Shown here one piece after another: positions 1-9,616 of a stretch of 20,596 nt of DNA (position 1 is its first letter; each line of letters opens with the position of its first letter). The stretch is from positions 72,884-93,479 of the forward strand of contig QKYT01000482.1 of the NCBI GenBank assembly GCA_003550305.1, given 5' to 3'. The notes beneath the pieces are model-generated. The model searched no databases and had not been told where the DNA came from. It saw nothing but the letters and a program-made list of their open reading frames with translations. The DNA comes from Glomus cerebriforme. Lineage: Eukaryota > Glomeromycota > Glomeromycetes > Glomerales > Glomeraceae. The translations under genes were made by a program, and so were the position numbers.

Positions 1-424
1 TTTTTTTTACTTTTGTAAAATTTACAAAGGATATGTCATGACAACTAATTATGTAGAATTATTATTAATTATGTAATGTACTACTTAATTTAGATTTATT
101 TGTTCATTTCTTATTACCATTTTTAATCATNGNCTAATGTGNTAGCNAAATAAAGTATAATTGTACANGAGTCACAATCCATATTTTTTACATGTTGCAT
201 ATTAGATCATAATTCTTATTTTCATAGCGTGATAAGTCACTTATTATTAACTACTATCGTTATTGCGTATATTGCGTATGTATGGCAAAATTATCTAATT
301 AACTAATGATCTGTTAAATGATTCATTTTATATTTTGTATGAACAATCAATATTGTAAAGTGTATTTCGGATTGGACTATGTAAGATTATGAATTAGTTG
401 ATTAAGTAACTATGAATATATATT
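1..424. other. AT-rich noncoding stretch with ambiguous bases
   Basis: No ORF or recognised domain is visible. Five isolated N characters (131, 133, 142, 147, 168) mark uncertain base calls, so small indels near here should be treated cautiously. A short direct repeat of TTGCGTAT lies at about 262-279. Confidence 0.6.
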
Positions 425-791
425 AAACGTAAAATATGCAAAGGACTTGGACCAAAAATTTCTGAAGATACTCCAAAATTAGATGCAAATTTATTGGGAC
501 GCAAAAGCAGATAATAAATCAACCGTTAAAGAATTATACTGTATCAAATATTAAATAAATGGAATAATAAAATTATTTATTGATAAAAAGATATTGGTAT
601 CTATTCTCAATAGAAGAATATGAAACCATTAGAAAAAACAAGAAAATAAGACTAAAAATTATAAAACTCATTCTCAGATAATATATTATAGTTGACTTTT
701 AAATTTCAAAAATCTTAAAGAACCAATAAATTCTTCAGATTTATCATCCTTTCAATTAAATTCAAGTAATGTTCAATTTTTAGTCAGATAA
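425..791 (+). pseudogene. Protein kinase C-terminal relic
   Basis: This is the degraded end of a kinase of the family expanded in Rhizophagus-like fungi. In the forward frames one reads ICKGLGPKISEDTPKL (the subdomain X-XI region just before the conserved RPT motif). After a frame change comes WDAKADNKSTVKELY, which corresponds to the usual CWDxxxxxRPTAKELY with the Arg-Pro lost. Then come ILNKWNNKIIY and, after another shift, IEEYETIRKNKK. The last part, LLNFKNLKEPINSSDLSSFQ to the TAA at 789-791, is open except for one TGA that replaces a likely Arg codon (CGA to TGA). The catalytic lobes are missing and at least three frame changes are present. The tail after the RPT motif is the family-specific C-terminal extension I know from these fungi. 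It is clearly non-functional, and the identification is by motif recall rather than a search. Confidence 0.7.
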
Positions 792-1594
792 AATTATTTT
801 ATTTACAACAAATAATTTATTATTCATTTTTAAGTTTTAATTAGCTAGCCCAGAGAAGTTTAGATACAAATTAAATAAATAAATAAATTTATTATCCATT
901 TTGTATTTCTATAGATGTTATTCCATCAACATCGAAAATCAGAAAAACTTTTGTATACACTTGTTTTACTATTAATTAAATATCCCATAAAACAAAATCA
1001 CCAATAAAAGTTTACTTCCTAAACTCAAAACGTTCTAAAAATATTTTATATATGTGGCATTTATAATTTTAATCAATCTAATTTAGAATGGTTAATTTTA
1101 CATAAAATTAAAATTTTGTATTGTATTTAACTATTAATATTTTTAAAATGAGATATATATATCCGAAGGATGGTCCGCAGCAATATTATAATACTGACGG
1201 ATATCCGTATCCGATAGGATGAATAAATACTTTAAAGAATAAAAATAATTAAAATAAATATGTTAAAGAATAAATAGACATATCAGGATGGCGGATAGAC
1301 GGATTACATCACTACATGGACCAAATGTGATATGCTTTATTAACAACAATTATTAATCAAAAGAAATTTTGTCAGTTAAGCAGAATTTGAATTTACAAAT
1401 AAAGACATAACCATAGTTTATTCATTGAGATACAGTGCTTAAACAGAGAAATTTCTTTTTTAAAATTTTTAATTTATTTAAAGCATCTTGATTTCCTTGT
1501 TATTATAAAAAATTAATTAGTTTATGTATGCATTTATTGTTAAATATAATTGTTACTTACCATAATTGTTAGTATGACTGGAATATTTAATATT
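792..1594. other. Intergenic, with a short ATCCG/CGGAT cluster
   Basis: No gene is visible. Between about 1160 and 1310 the pentamers ATCCG and CGGAT recur, including the perfect palindrome CGGATATCCG at 1198-1207, followed by TATCCG and, downstream, GGCGGATAGACGGATTAC. This GC-richer cluster looks like a fragment of a dispersed repeat. Confidence 0.4.
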
Positions 1595-1600
1595 CTAGTC
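1576..1600. repeat. Hairpin overlapping the kinase stop codon
   Basis: Two 12-base arms, GACTGGAATATT and AATATTCTAGTC, are complementary apart from one pair, with a single T between them. The TAG stop of the kinase model (1597-1595) lies inside the right arm. The paralogous tail near 10.2 kb lacks this palindrome and reads on for several more residues. Confidence 0.6.
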
Positions 1601-3237
1601 AATATCAAATTCAAGTTCTCGCGTCAAATAATCTAAAGATAAATTTTAATTTTGTTAAATATATTCATAAAAATAATTAAAAAAAAAAAAGAGAAATTCA
1701 CCTTTATTTTTGTTTAATTTGATCTTTTTAATGTTTTTATCTAAAATAGCAAACAAAAAATAAAATTATAGACTATTGAATTAATTAAATTTATTATAAC
1801 AATTTCATTTTTTTTACCATTATTGTTATCTCTATTTCCAATCCAATTATCTTCAAACTTTCTTTTACCTTATTAAAAAATATGAGTTATTAGTAATATC
1901 ATGATAATCTGATTCTAGTTAAATGAAAAAAAATAGCAAACAAATTTTAAAAGACATGATATTATCAAGAAGAAAACAATACTTTGGATTTTTAAGCTTT
2001 TGGTAGATTCTGCAGATTTTATCATTGCACTCAAAGGTCTACTTTTATAGATGGCATTTGGATTATTTGTTGCTAAAGGCCCAATATCTGGTGATTTTAT
2101 TATTTTAGAAAATGATCTATTATTTTTCATATGATTAACTTTATTTCTTAAATAATAAGCTGTTGGTCTTTTATTTGGATCAGAATTCCAACATTCTTTC
2201 ATTAATTCAATATAACCTTCAGGTGCATTTGTAACAATCGGTGGACGAAGACCATCACATATTTCAATAATAAGATCTGTATCATGGTTTTTGTTCCAAA
2301 AAGGTCTTCTACCTGTCATTAATTCCCACATAATCATACCAAAACCATATATATCTGAAGCTTTAGTGTATTTCAGTCCTTGTAAGGCCTCTGGAGCAAC
2401 ATAGGGAATAATTCCATAAATTTCATTATCATCATCGTCTATTGAAAATTTGCTTAATCCAAAATCACCTGTTACACCTAATACCAAACTTCCAAAATAA
2501 TTAACAAAAATATTTCCACTATGATAATCTTTGTGAATAATATTTGCATTATGTAGAATATCAAGGCCACATATAATAGAATATAGTAGTCTTAGCTTTG
2601 TATGCCAATCGACACTAAAGAAGTTATTAGTTAAATAGTTTGATAAATCACCTGCTTCATAATATTTTGTAATTATCATAAAATTTTTGGTAATAGGATG
2701 TTGAGTGATTCCATAATATTTATTGATGTAAAAATCAGAGAAGCTAATATTACAAAATATTTTGAGCTGAAAACAGAAATTTAATATTATTTACCTTAAA
2801 TTAAAATTTATAATCAAAATTTAATATAGGATTGATTACTCTACCTCATTTAATTCTTTAGAATTAATGTTTTTAGAATTATTAAGTTCCTTGAGAACAA
2901 TTGTCATTGTCCTTTTGCCATAGTGACGATAAGGTATTTGTTCAAAATAATTCCAATCTATTGGACCTTCAATCCAGGTGGCTTTATAAATTTTGCTAAA
3001 TCCTCCTTCAGTGATAAATTTTACATTTTTGAACTCATAATACGGAGCAAATTTCAATTTAATTGGATAAACTCTATCATGATTATTTTTTATAAAATCA
3101 TCAATAACTTTATTTCCACTTTGCATAACCGGTCGTGCTATACAGCCTTTAATGCAAATCCCATCGATGCATTCATTGCATTTCAGTTCATTAAAACTTT
3201 GTTCATATGTGTTTTGTGTCGTTGGTAGTATATTCAT
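1595..3237 (-). CDS. Protein kinase-like protein, four-exon model, 421 aa
   Basis: This is a probable cytosolic Ser/Thr or TKL-type kinase, and the only kinase in the window that looks intact. My spliced model on the minus strand is 3237-2845, 2766-1983, 1868-1818 and 1632-1595. All introns are GT-AG (78, 114 and 185 bp) and all junctions keep frame. The N-terminus has a Cys cluster (C20, C23, C28, C32) that could bind zinc. The kinase motifs follow in order: a glycine loop around E77-GGFSK, the ATP lysine K116 (VLKEL), an alpha-C glutamate near E131, HKDYHSGN at 209-216 (HRD with R replaced by K; the catalytic Asp and Asn are kept), DFG at 232-234, APE at 255-257, an alpha-F Asp at 269 and the RPT motif at 331-333. 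Splicing exon 1 to exon 2 restores NELKIFCNI and KYYGITQHPITKNF, as expected for the family. The last two exons supply SKRKFEDNW and DYLTRELEFDID. The substrate is unknown. If the last introns are not used, the protein would end at 1915 with a hydrophobic tail. Confidence 0.82.
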
Positions 3238-3829
3238 AATTATTCGTTTTGAACATAAGATTTATACTTTTTTCCTTACTATAAATATTTAAATTTTTTA
3301 TTATTTCAAATTAGAAATTTTTAGAATGTTATACGATCAGCCGAAATTTGTGTAATATTTAGTGCATAAAATTTTACATACATGTTACACAGCTTTTCTC
3401 TATGAAATTAAAAAGAATTCTTTATTCGAAGAAATTTTATTTCGCCTTCAAAAGAACAAATCGTCATTGTTGATAACTCTAATTCCATAAAAGAATTCGA
3501 TAATAAAATTCTAGAAATTTTTTTGTAAGAAAATCGTATGCCGAATTTTGATTACAAGATGAATAGATAATGCAATTATTTAAGTAAAGTTTGAAGTGGT
3601 GTCCCTTCCCTTAAGGTAAAATCTTTTTTTGTTTAATCACGTAAAAAAATATATAGCATAAATATTATAAATATTAATTTTTCAGTAGCACCAATAATTG
3701 TCTAACCATTGGCATTCGCCCTAAAACCAATATTATGTTATATTTTATGTCAAAATAATAATATCAAATAATCTTTCCACTTTCAAATTTTCCCTTTTTT
3801 TAAGATTTAAAAATTTTTTCAACTTTTTT
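3238..3829. other. Upstream region of the kinase gene
   Basis: No gene was recognised. Reading on the minus strand, a TATAAA-like AT stretch lies within about 60 bases of the kinase ATG (around 3260-3290). The rest is AT-rich sequence with poly-T runs and no domain or strong repeat. Confidence 0.4.
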
Positions 3830-4087
3830 TTAGCTATTCCATGTTTCCTGCATCCCTTTCATGTTATTAATAAGGTTACTTAGATCAGTTGATTTTTCTT
3901 TGAATTTAGCATTATGTTCAATTATAAACTCTGTTAATTATTCAATATAAATTTGATCATTTGATTCAATTTCATCATATCCTCCTTTCTCTGTCTCAAA
4001 TTAGCATCATAAATCACGTGAACATGACATTTTTTTAACCATCCCATCACCGAAAATCTTCCCCAGTATTTCGTTCATATTCGCCAT
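3830..4087 (-). pseudogene. Unrecognised broken ORF cluster
   Basis: An ATG at 4087 opens a 26-codon frame (MANMNEILGKIFGDGMVKKM and onward) ending in TGA. After a frame change, ETEKGGYDEIESNDQIYIE runs to a single TAA, which could be a lost CAA (Gln) codon. The same frame then continues with LTEFIIEHNAKFKEKSTDL and ends ...MQETWNS with TAA at 3832-3830. The composition (charged, helix-like, Glu/Lys-rich, few rare codons) is more protein-like than the surrounding AT sequence, which suggests an eroded gene. I do not recognise the family. It could be a fragment of a transposon protein or a lineage-specific gene; chance openness is possible. Confidence 0.35.
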
Positions 4088-5023
4088 TTCATCTTAACAC
4101 CTTTAATATAAGGTATAGCGTTTTAAAATAATTATTCATATTTTTTATTAAAGAAATAAGAGCTATATAGCCAGTATTTATTTATTTAATAATTTTGTTT
4201 TTTTTTCATACAAAGATTTCAATTTGAGTACTTTAATTAAACTAAATTAATCTCAACTGATTAATCAAAGTTTATTTTTATTGAAAAATATAATTTGAGA
4301 ATTTTGATTTAGGTACTATACATATATATATATATGAAAATATTTTATTTTGATTTTTAATGTCAAATCATTTTATTGGGCTTTGTTGTTTATAGAGAGT
4401 AATTTGCGAGTCAAAACAATTTGTTCATAAGCATATTCTACCTAAAAATTGTATTTTTTTTTTTTTTTTTGATATCGCACAAAACATGTTATTGGATTGG
4501 TAAATCTCACCTCAATATCCAATACTTGATAACTATATAGTTAAAACAGAAATTACTGGACGGAATCTTATAATATGAAACTAAATATATTTCAAATACA
4601 AAAGTATGCTATACAATTACTTTGCAGAAGCATGATATGCAGTAACTGTAAAGCAATATATCATAACAACATATTAACTATCCATACTTAATATAACTTA
4701 ATTGTAACCTAATGGTTACATGCAGTTACTGCATATTAAGGAACCCAAGTTTTCCTAAGTAGCTAGAAGGAGGGATGTGCAGAAAGGAATGTCAATAGTA
4801 CAAAATCTTCAACAGCAGTTGTTAATGTATTTTTACAGGAATGTAATTAATATTTATTATTAATATTTATGTTTAAATTGTTTTAATTAGAAAATTAATC
4901 AAAAACATTCTACTAAACTTTCTGGACCCCGATTATTTGGACTTGATATTGAATCACTCATTATATGTAATACGATACTAATGACTAAACAATGGAGATA
5001 ATAAAAACATCATATTTATATTA
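4088..5023. other. Intergenic with palindromes and homopolymer tracts
   Basis: No gene was seen. The stretch holds a TA microsatellite near 4320-4335, a long T run near 4449-4471, and a palindrome cluster at about 4617-4735 that is described separately. A TCACGTGA octamer lies just before it, at 4014-4021. Confidence 0.5.
4617..4735. repeat. Cluster of nested palindromes and inverted repeats
   Basis: GTAACC-TAAT-GGTTAC (4704-4719) is immediately followed by the 15-bp palindrome ATGCAGTTACTGCAT (4720-4734). TATGCAGTAACTG at 4636-4648 is the inverse of CAGTTACTGCATA at 4723-4735. The left part is itself an imperfect palindrome (TTACTTTGCAG against CTGTAAAGCAA, with GCAT-GAT-ATGC inside). Such a layout fits the remains of a small MITE or a foldback element; no target duplication was found. 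Confidence 0.5.
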
Positions 5024-5405
5024 GGCCGGACAAAATTAATTTTTAGATTCTCGTGACAAAATTTTAAAAATGGCACGGTCACCCGGGGTTTATTTTTTTT
5101 ATGTCAATTTTTTTTATATGTATTTTGATTTATATGCTTGTATTATACAAATATCTTTCTGCCTAAGAGTTTCAATATGTATGTGGTGATTCTCTTGAAA
5201 TTTTAGCAAACTCAAATACATAAATAGATTTATTGAAGATATGTAAGAAAAATTTTTGAAGATGATATAGTAATTCAAATATCCAATAGAGTATCGAAAG
5301 ATGGGATTTTATATTATGTAAAATCACGTGATGAAATATTTTATGAATTTTTGTAAATCTGACACGGCCGGGTCACGAGAATCTAAAAATTAATTTTGCC
5401 CGGCC
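5024..5405. mobile_element. MITE with 34-bp TIRs and TTA target duplication
   Basis: A 34-bp left end beginning GGCCGGACAAAATTAATT (5024-5057) matches the reverse complement of 5372-5405 at 33 of 34 positions; the only difference is A versus G at position 7. The element is 382 bp and is flanked on both sides by TTA (5021-5023 and 5406-5408). There is no transposase ORF inside. A 3-bp TTA/TAA duplication with GG-starting termini is typical of PIF/Harbinger-derived (Tourist-like) MITEs, so I assign it there tentatively. The near-identical ends suggest fairly recent movement. It contains a TCACGTGA octamer at 5324-5331. Confidence 0.85.
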
Positions 5406-5641
5406 TTATAATTATACAGGTTCTTTAGATTAGAATTTGAATATGCAAAAATTTTAAAGACCGTATAATTACAGATGTAAAGTTGAATTTAAACTAAAAT
5501 AATGCATGAAATTAAAATTCTTCCCGGAATCTTAATGGCGACTATTTCGGTATACTGTATGTCTATTATCATTTTTTTCTTATTGAACACTTTGTAATTT
5601 GTTATTAAATTTAAAAAACTAAGCCTAAAATTAATTGAAAC

Positions 5642-6915
5642 AGAGTTATTTTTATATCAATCAATTGAGTTCTTGTTTTTAATTTGAATAATAATGTTAA
5701 AAAAAAATTATATTTTATTAATTTGAATTTGATAATAATAAAATTATTTACATAATTAATCTCATGTTAAAATGATTTTTATAAGCTTTTTTGTACCATT
5801 TAATTGCTTTTGTTCCATTTTTCTCTGTTCCTATACCATATACTGTAAGTAACAATATCCTAAACTACGCTGTCCTTTAGTATATCCTGAAATTGCTGAT
5901 TTTAAGTACCATTCAAATGCTTTTGTTTCATCTTTATCTGTTCCTTTGCCACTTTCATAACAAAATCCTAATATTTATTGTCCTCCAATAGCTGATTTCA
6001 TGTACCATTCAAATGCTTTCTTTTCATTTTTATTAATTCCTTTACCATTTTGATAACAGGATCCCACATAATATTGTGCTTTTGAATTATTTGATATTGC
6101 AAGTGCCTATTCCATCCATATAACAAATTGCTAAATTATATTGTGCATCCAAGTTACCATTTTGAGCACAATTCAAAAACAATTTAAGAGCTTTTTTATA
6201 CCATCTCCATTCTGATATCGAATAGCTAAATTATATTGCGCTTCTAAATTGCCATTTTCGGCTAATTCTTGAAGGGTCGATAATTCATTAAAATTTAAAA
6301 TGATATCTTTATAATAAAATAATGATAATAAATATTCTCCAATAATTATATTTGTATTTCTTAACGAATTATAATTTCTTCAATTAAATGTAATCTATCA
6401 AAGTTGTTCAAAGAATTTTTTCAATTTCAATATTAATAATTAACAGATATAATTCTCGCCTTTTTCATATCAAGAACACAACTACTGTATACCAAATTGA
6501 TAAAAAAAATCCTATAATACTTGAAAATAAAAATTTACTCCCTTTGTGATTTTCCATTAATTCAAGAATTTTTTTGGAACAACTATATCAATCGTATTAC
6601 CCATAGGGATATGATGATATTTAATTTTTTTTTAAAAAAAAGAAAATATGCAGTATTAATAATTTTGTCGAAACTTCAGTCAAAAAAGTAGTACAAAATT
6701 TGTAGCATCCTAGATTTTAAAATTATTAATCCTAGTTCAATAAAGTTTCTTATGATCGGCGGGACATGTGAATATTGCGAAAATCTTTTGGTCATGTGTT
6801 GATATAATGTCCAATCATAATCACGAAGAAAAAAGTTTTTGTCCCACCGGTGACCCAGCACTAAACTAACCAAATATCATTGATAGATCGACCAAAATTA
6901 GGTTTGGAAGCTTTA
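5642..6915. repeat. Segmental duplication, copy A (Sel1 locus)
   Basis: This segment is paralogous to about 17343-19440. It includes the decayed Sel1 gene and matches both downstream (for example GATTTGAATTT runs near 5720 and 17420) and upstream flanks (CCAATCATAATCACGA near 6811 and 19085; TTTGGAAGCTTT near 6903 and 19428). Divergence and several indels separate the copies. Copy A lacks the SINE-like insertion of copy B. Confidence 0.75.
5769..6604 (-). pseudogene. Decayed Sel1-repeat gene
   Basis: This is a disabled paralogue of the Sel1-repeat gene at 17646-18884. On the minus strand, fragments such as KAFEWYMKSAI, GFCYE-like and NLAIRYQ-like segments recur in different frames, and the start region reads MGNTIDIV (ATG at 6604). 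Compared with its paralogue it has lost about 130 bp directly after the start region (junction GGAAC/AACTATATC near 6573-6585). It has lost about 120 bp in the middle (junction GCAAG/TGCCTATTCC near 6100-6115), and about 13 bp near 6200 between short TTTATA repeats. Frameshifts and stops are scattered throughout. Sel1 repeats form alpha-helical solenoids that act as protein adaptors; this copy cannot make a full one. Confidence 0.85.
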
Positions 6916-8001
6916 AGCCAAAAGACTACCGATTCTTTTAAATATTCACATTTCCTAATAAAGTTTTGGTATTTTTTTCACGGTCAACTGCTTACATTTC
7001 TAACAATTAATGCATCTGATTGTAAATCACTATTTTTTTTAGTAGCTTAATGAATGATCTAAGAATGCAAACAATACCCTAATATAAAAAACTGTGGCTA
7101 AATTACCTTTTTTGAATATAAATTACAAATAAAACAAGAATATGTTTATTATAATCATATTGTACTGTATCAGGTATTAGAATAGTATTAAAAAAAAACA
7201 AAATTTAATTCCGCTCCATTCGTCTGCATTTTTCTCTTTTCTTTTTATTCTATAATTTTTATCTATTCCTTTATTTTTTTCCTAATTTTGTATTCTTTCA
7301 CATCTCTCATTCCGTATCTCTTTTCTAAAATTCATTATATATCTTTTCTATAGGGCTAAATCAGGCTAAATAGTTGCTTGCATCGATCAACATAAAAATA
7401 GATTGAACAAAATGAACATTTACAAATAAGGTCAAGCAACATGGTACAAGCTTTTCTTTATGTTAAAACACAAAAATATACGTAAAATGAATGAAAAGTA
7501 TAGCCTGTTTTAAAAAGTTTAAATACCGGTAGAAAACCTAAAGATAACGAATATTTATCGTTCAAAAAATGTTTTTTTTTTAATTACTAATTTAGAATTA
7601 CACGAGTCGATCTTTATCAGTGACTAAACTAACAATCTAGAATAAATCGATATTAATATTATATTCAAAGTTAAATCATGATCGAATGTATAAAGTAGGT
7701 ACAATTGTCATAAACATATAAATAACACATAAAATTAAATTATAGTATTATCTTTTTTCGTAAATTAAACAAAAGCCAACACGTGATTTTTTTCTATTGG
7801 CGGTGTCAAGTTAAATGTTATTTTAAAGAAAAAATTTTTTTTTTGATTTAAAAAAGGTGCCATTTAAAAAACGCCAATACAAGAACTTAGGATTTGATTT
7901 AAGGAAGAAAATTTGCAGAATGAAAAAATAGAAAAAAAAATTGTAAGCATAAAAAAAAAAAAGTAATTTATATGTATATCCTATAGATAAGAACATTCAC
8001 A
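6916..8001. other. Gene-poor AT-rich stretch
   Basis: No ORF, RNA gene or strong repeat was recognised. It contains several homopolymer A/T runs and a CACGTGA motif at 7780-7786. Confidence 0.5.
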
Positions 8002-8160
8002 ATGTTCAATGGAATTTCTGCTTCGAGATTATACATTATACTAAACATATTTGGTGAACAAATGTTTCCTAATAAAGAAAATGAACAATCAACTATGATT
8101 TATATTCCCACGTCAGCAGCTTTGGTATATGGCGTTTCACGTAATATCCATGAGCTATAA
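8002..8160 (+). other. Small unrecognised ORF, 52 codons
   Basis: An ATG at 8002 opens MFNGISASRLYIILNIFGEQ and ends ...VYGVSRNIHEL with TAA at 8158-8160. GC and codon choice are a little richer than the flanks, so it may be a relic of a larger gene rather than chance. No domain was recognised, and there is no clear splice donor that would link it to the BTB gene that starts 120 bases later. Confidence 0.22.
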
Positions 8161-8279
8161 GGGAGTACTTCATATATTTTATTAAATTTAGTATTTCTAC
8201 CTGCTTGTTTACTTAATCCTAAACTATTTTCAATTACGAAAAAAATTTCTTTTTTATTTTTGAAATCATATTATAAAAA

Positions 8280-8972
8280 ATGGAAAGTCAAACTTTATCT
8301 AATAAACTTTTAAGAGATTTTGATAATCTTTATAATAGCGAAGCTGATGATTATGATGTAAAAATACAAGTTGGTGAAAATTCTAAAATGGAAAATTTTA
8401 AAGCTCATTCCGTTATTTTGCGTGCTAGATCAACTTATTTTCGTTCAGCATTTTCTTCAAATTGGGCAAAGAAGGAAGGAAAATATTTTATTTTTAAAAA
8501 ACCAAACGTATCTGCAATTGTATTTCAAATCATTTTAAAGTAAGTTAAGAGAACCTTATTTATTCGAATTTTTAAATTTATTTTACACTATTTATTTTCT
8601 TTTATTAGATATATTTATACTGGAATAATTGAGTTAAATGAAAATAATGTGAAGAATAATATCATTGAAATACTTATTGCAGCAGATGAGATGAACCTTT
8701 GTGAACTTGTTGAATATCTTCAACAACATATTATCAATTTAAATAATGATTGGATTAAAAAGAATATTGTTAAACTATTTAACAAAATTTATCAATGTAA
8801 AGGTGTTTTTCCTAAACTTGAAGATTATTGTAACGATATTAATATGTGTCAAGAATCAGAATTATTGATTGACTCTAATATATTTCGAGGACTGAATCAT
8901 GGAGTATTGCAAAGAATCCTATTGTTAATTCTGATATTAGAAATTGGATATTTAATGAGTATTATGAGATAA
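8280..8972 (+). CDS. BTB/POZ-BACK protein, truncated, one intron (207 aa)
   Basis: Exon 1 is 8280-8539 and exon 2 is 8609-8972. The intron is 69 bp (GTAAGT...TTATTAG), and splicing joins ...QIILK to YIYTGIIELNENN without loss of frame. Residues about 22-130 form a BTB domain (DDYDVKIQVGE; FKAHSVILRARSTYFRSAFS; KYIYTG; EILIAADEMNLCELVEYLQ). The start of a BACK domain follows (NDWIKKNIVKLFNKIY...KLEDYC). Family members in these fungi usually continue through BACK to a TLDc domain, and BTB proteins often act as Cullin-3 substrate adaptors. Here the frame breaks down after HGVLQRIL and ends in a hydrophobic run. The expected BACK continuation (YYEIMRDTLSKFILHIHIFS) is readable in another frame at 8915-9031, so a deletion or frameshift truncated the gene. 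No TLDc remnant is seen. It is most likely a pseudogene or a short BTB-only product. Confidence 0.75.
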
Positions 8973-9031
8973 TGAGGGATACTTTATCAAAATTTATTCT
9001 ACATATTCATATTTTCTCTTATAAATTTTGA

Positions 9032-9480
9032 AATTCTTTCTTTAATTAAATTTCTTCATAATAGATCGGTATAAATTGTAAATTGGCTATAAACTTCAAA
9101 ATAATAATAAATTTGATTCATACTGTAAATTCTTATAACATCAAATCACTTTAATCTTATTACATATTTGTTTGATATCAGTACCAAAACTTCTTAAAAG
9201 TGGTCAATATTACTTTTATGTGAAAATAGAAATGGTGTTGAATCTAAATTTCTAATTTAAAATACGGGGCTACTATTAAAACAAAATTATTGGAGGTTAT
9301 AATTCAAGAAAAATGGAGTTAATCTGGTAATTTTCTTCATTTAACCAATTTAACCAATAGTTTCATTTTTATTAAATAGAATAAAATATTTCTACAGTTG
9401 CATACAAATTATTCCCAACAAAAAAAAAATTTTAATTTAAAGATGTATATTTATATCACATGATTTTTAAACTATTGGTC
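9032..9480. other. Intergenic, no feature seen
   Basis: AT-rich sequence follows the broken BTB gene, with no recognisable TLDc or kinase remnant on either strand. A short TTTAACCAA direct repeat occurs near 9340-9357. Confidence 0.45.
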
Positions 9481-9616
9481 AGAATTATAAGTTTAGGTTA
9501 TAATTCTTAATTCTGGCTAGATTTATTCATAATTCTAGCCAGGTTTATGTTAACTGGACGAAAGTAATTTTGGCCAGATTTACACATAATTCTGGTCAGA
9601 GTAAAACGGCCAAAAT
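9481..9616. repeat. Interspersed AATTCTGGCCAG repeat block with hairpin
   Basis: Four degenerate units begin at 9509, 9531, 9566 and 9588, each starting AATTYTRGYCAG followed by a T-rich stretch. The spacing alternates at 22, 35 and 22 bases. To the left, AGAATTATAA (9481-9490) and TTATAATTCT (9498-9507) form a perfect 10-bp stem around a 7-base loop. This left motif is inverted relative to the four units. The layout resembles the subterminal repeats of a DNA transposon, or a small foldback element; no ORF is present. Confidence 0.55.

Noticed and set aside
2767..2844. AG/GT juxtaposition at 2795/2794 inside kinase intron 1, resembling a recursive splice site
   Set aside because: The downstream half would be only 28 bases, too short for an intron, and direct splicing of the 78-bp intron already restores the frame.
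2923..3228. Plus-strand open frame of 101 codons
   Set aside because: It is the antisense shadow of kinase exon 1, which has recognisable motifs and splice sites on the other strand.
6676..6873. Minus-strand open frame of 65 codons
   Set aside because: It lies in the duplicated upstream flank; the counterpart near 19.0 kb shows no conserved frame.
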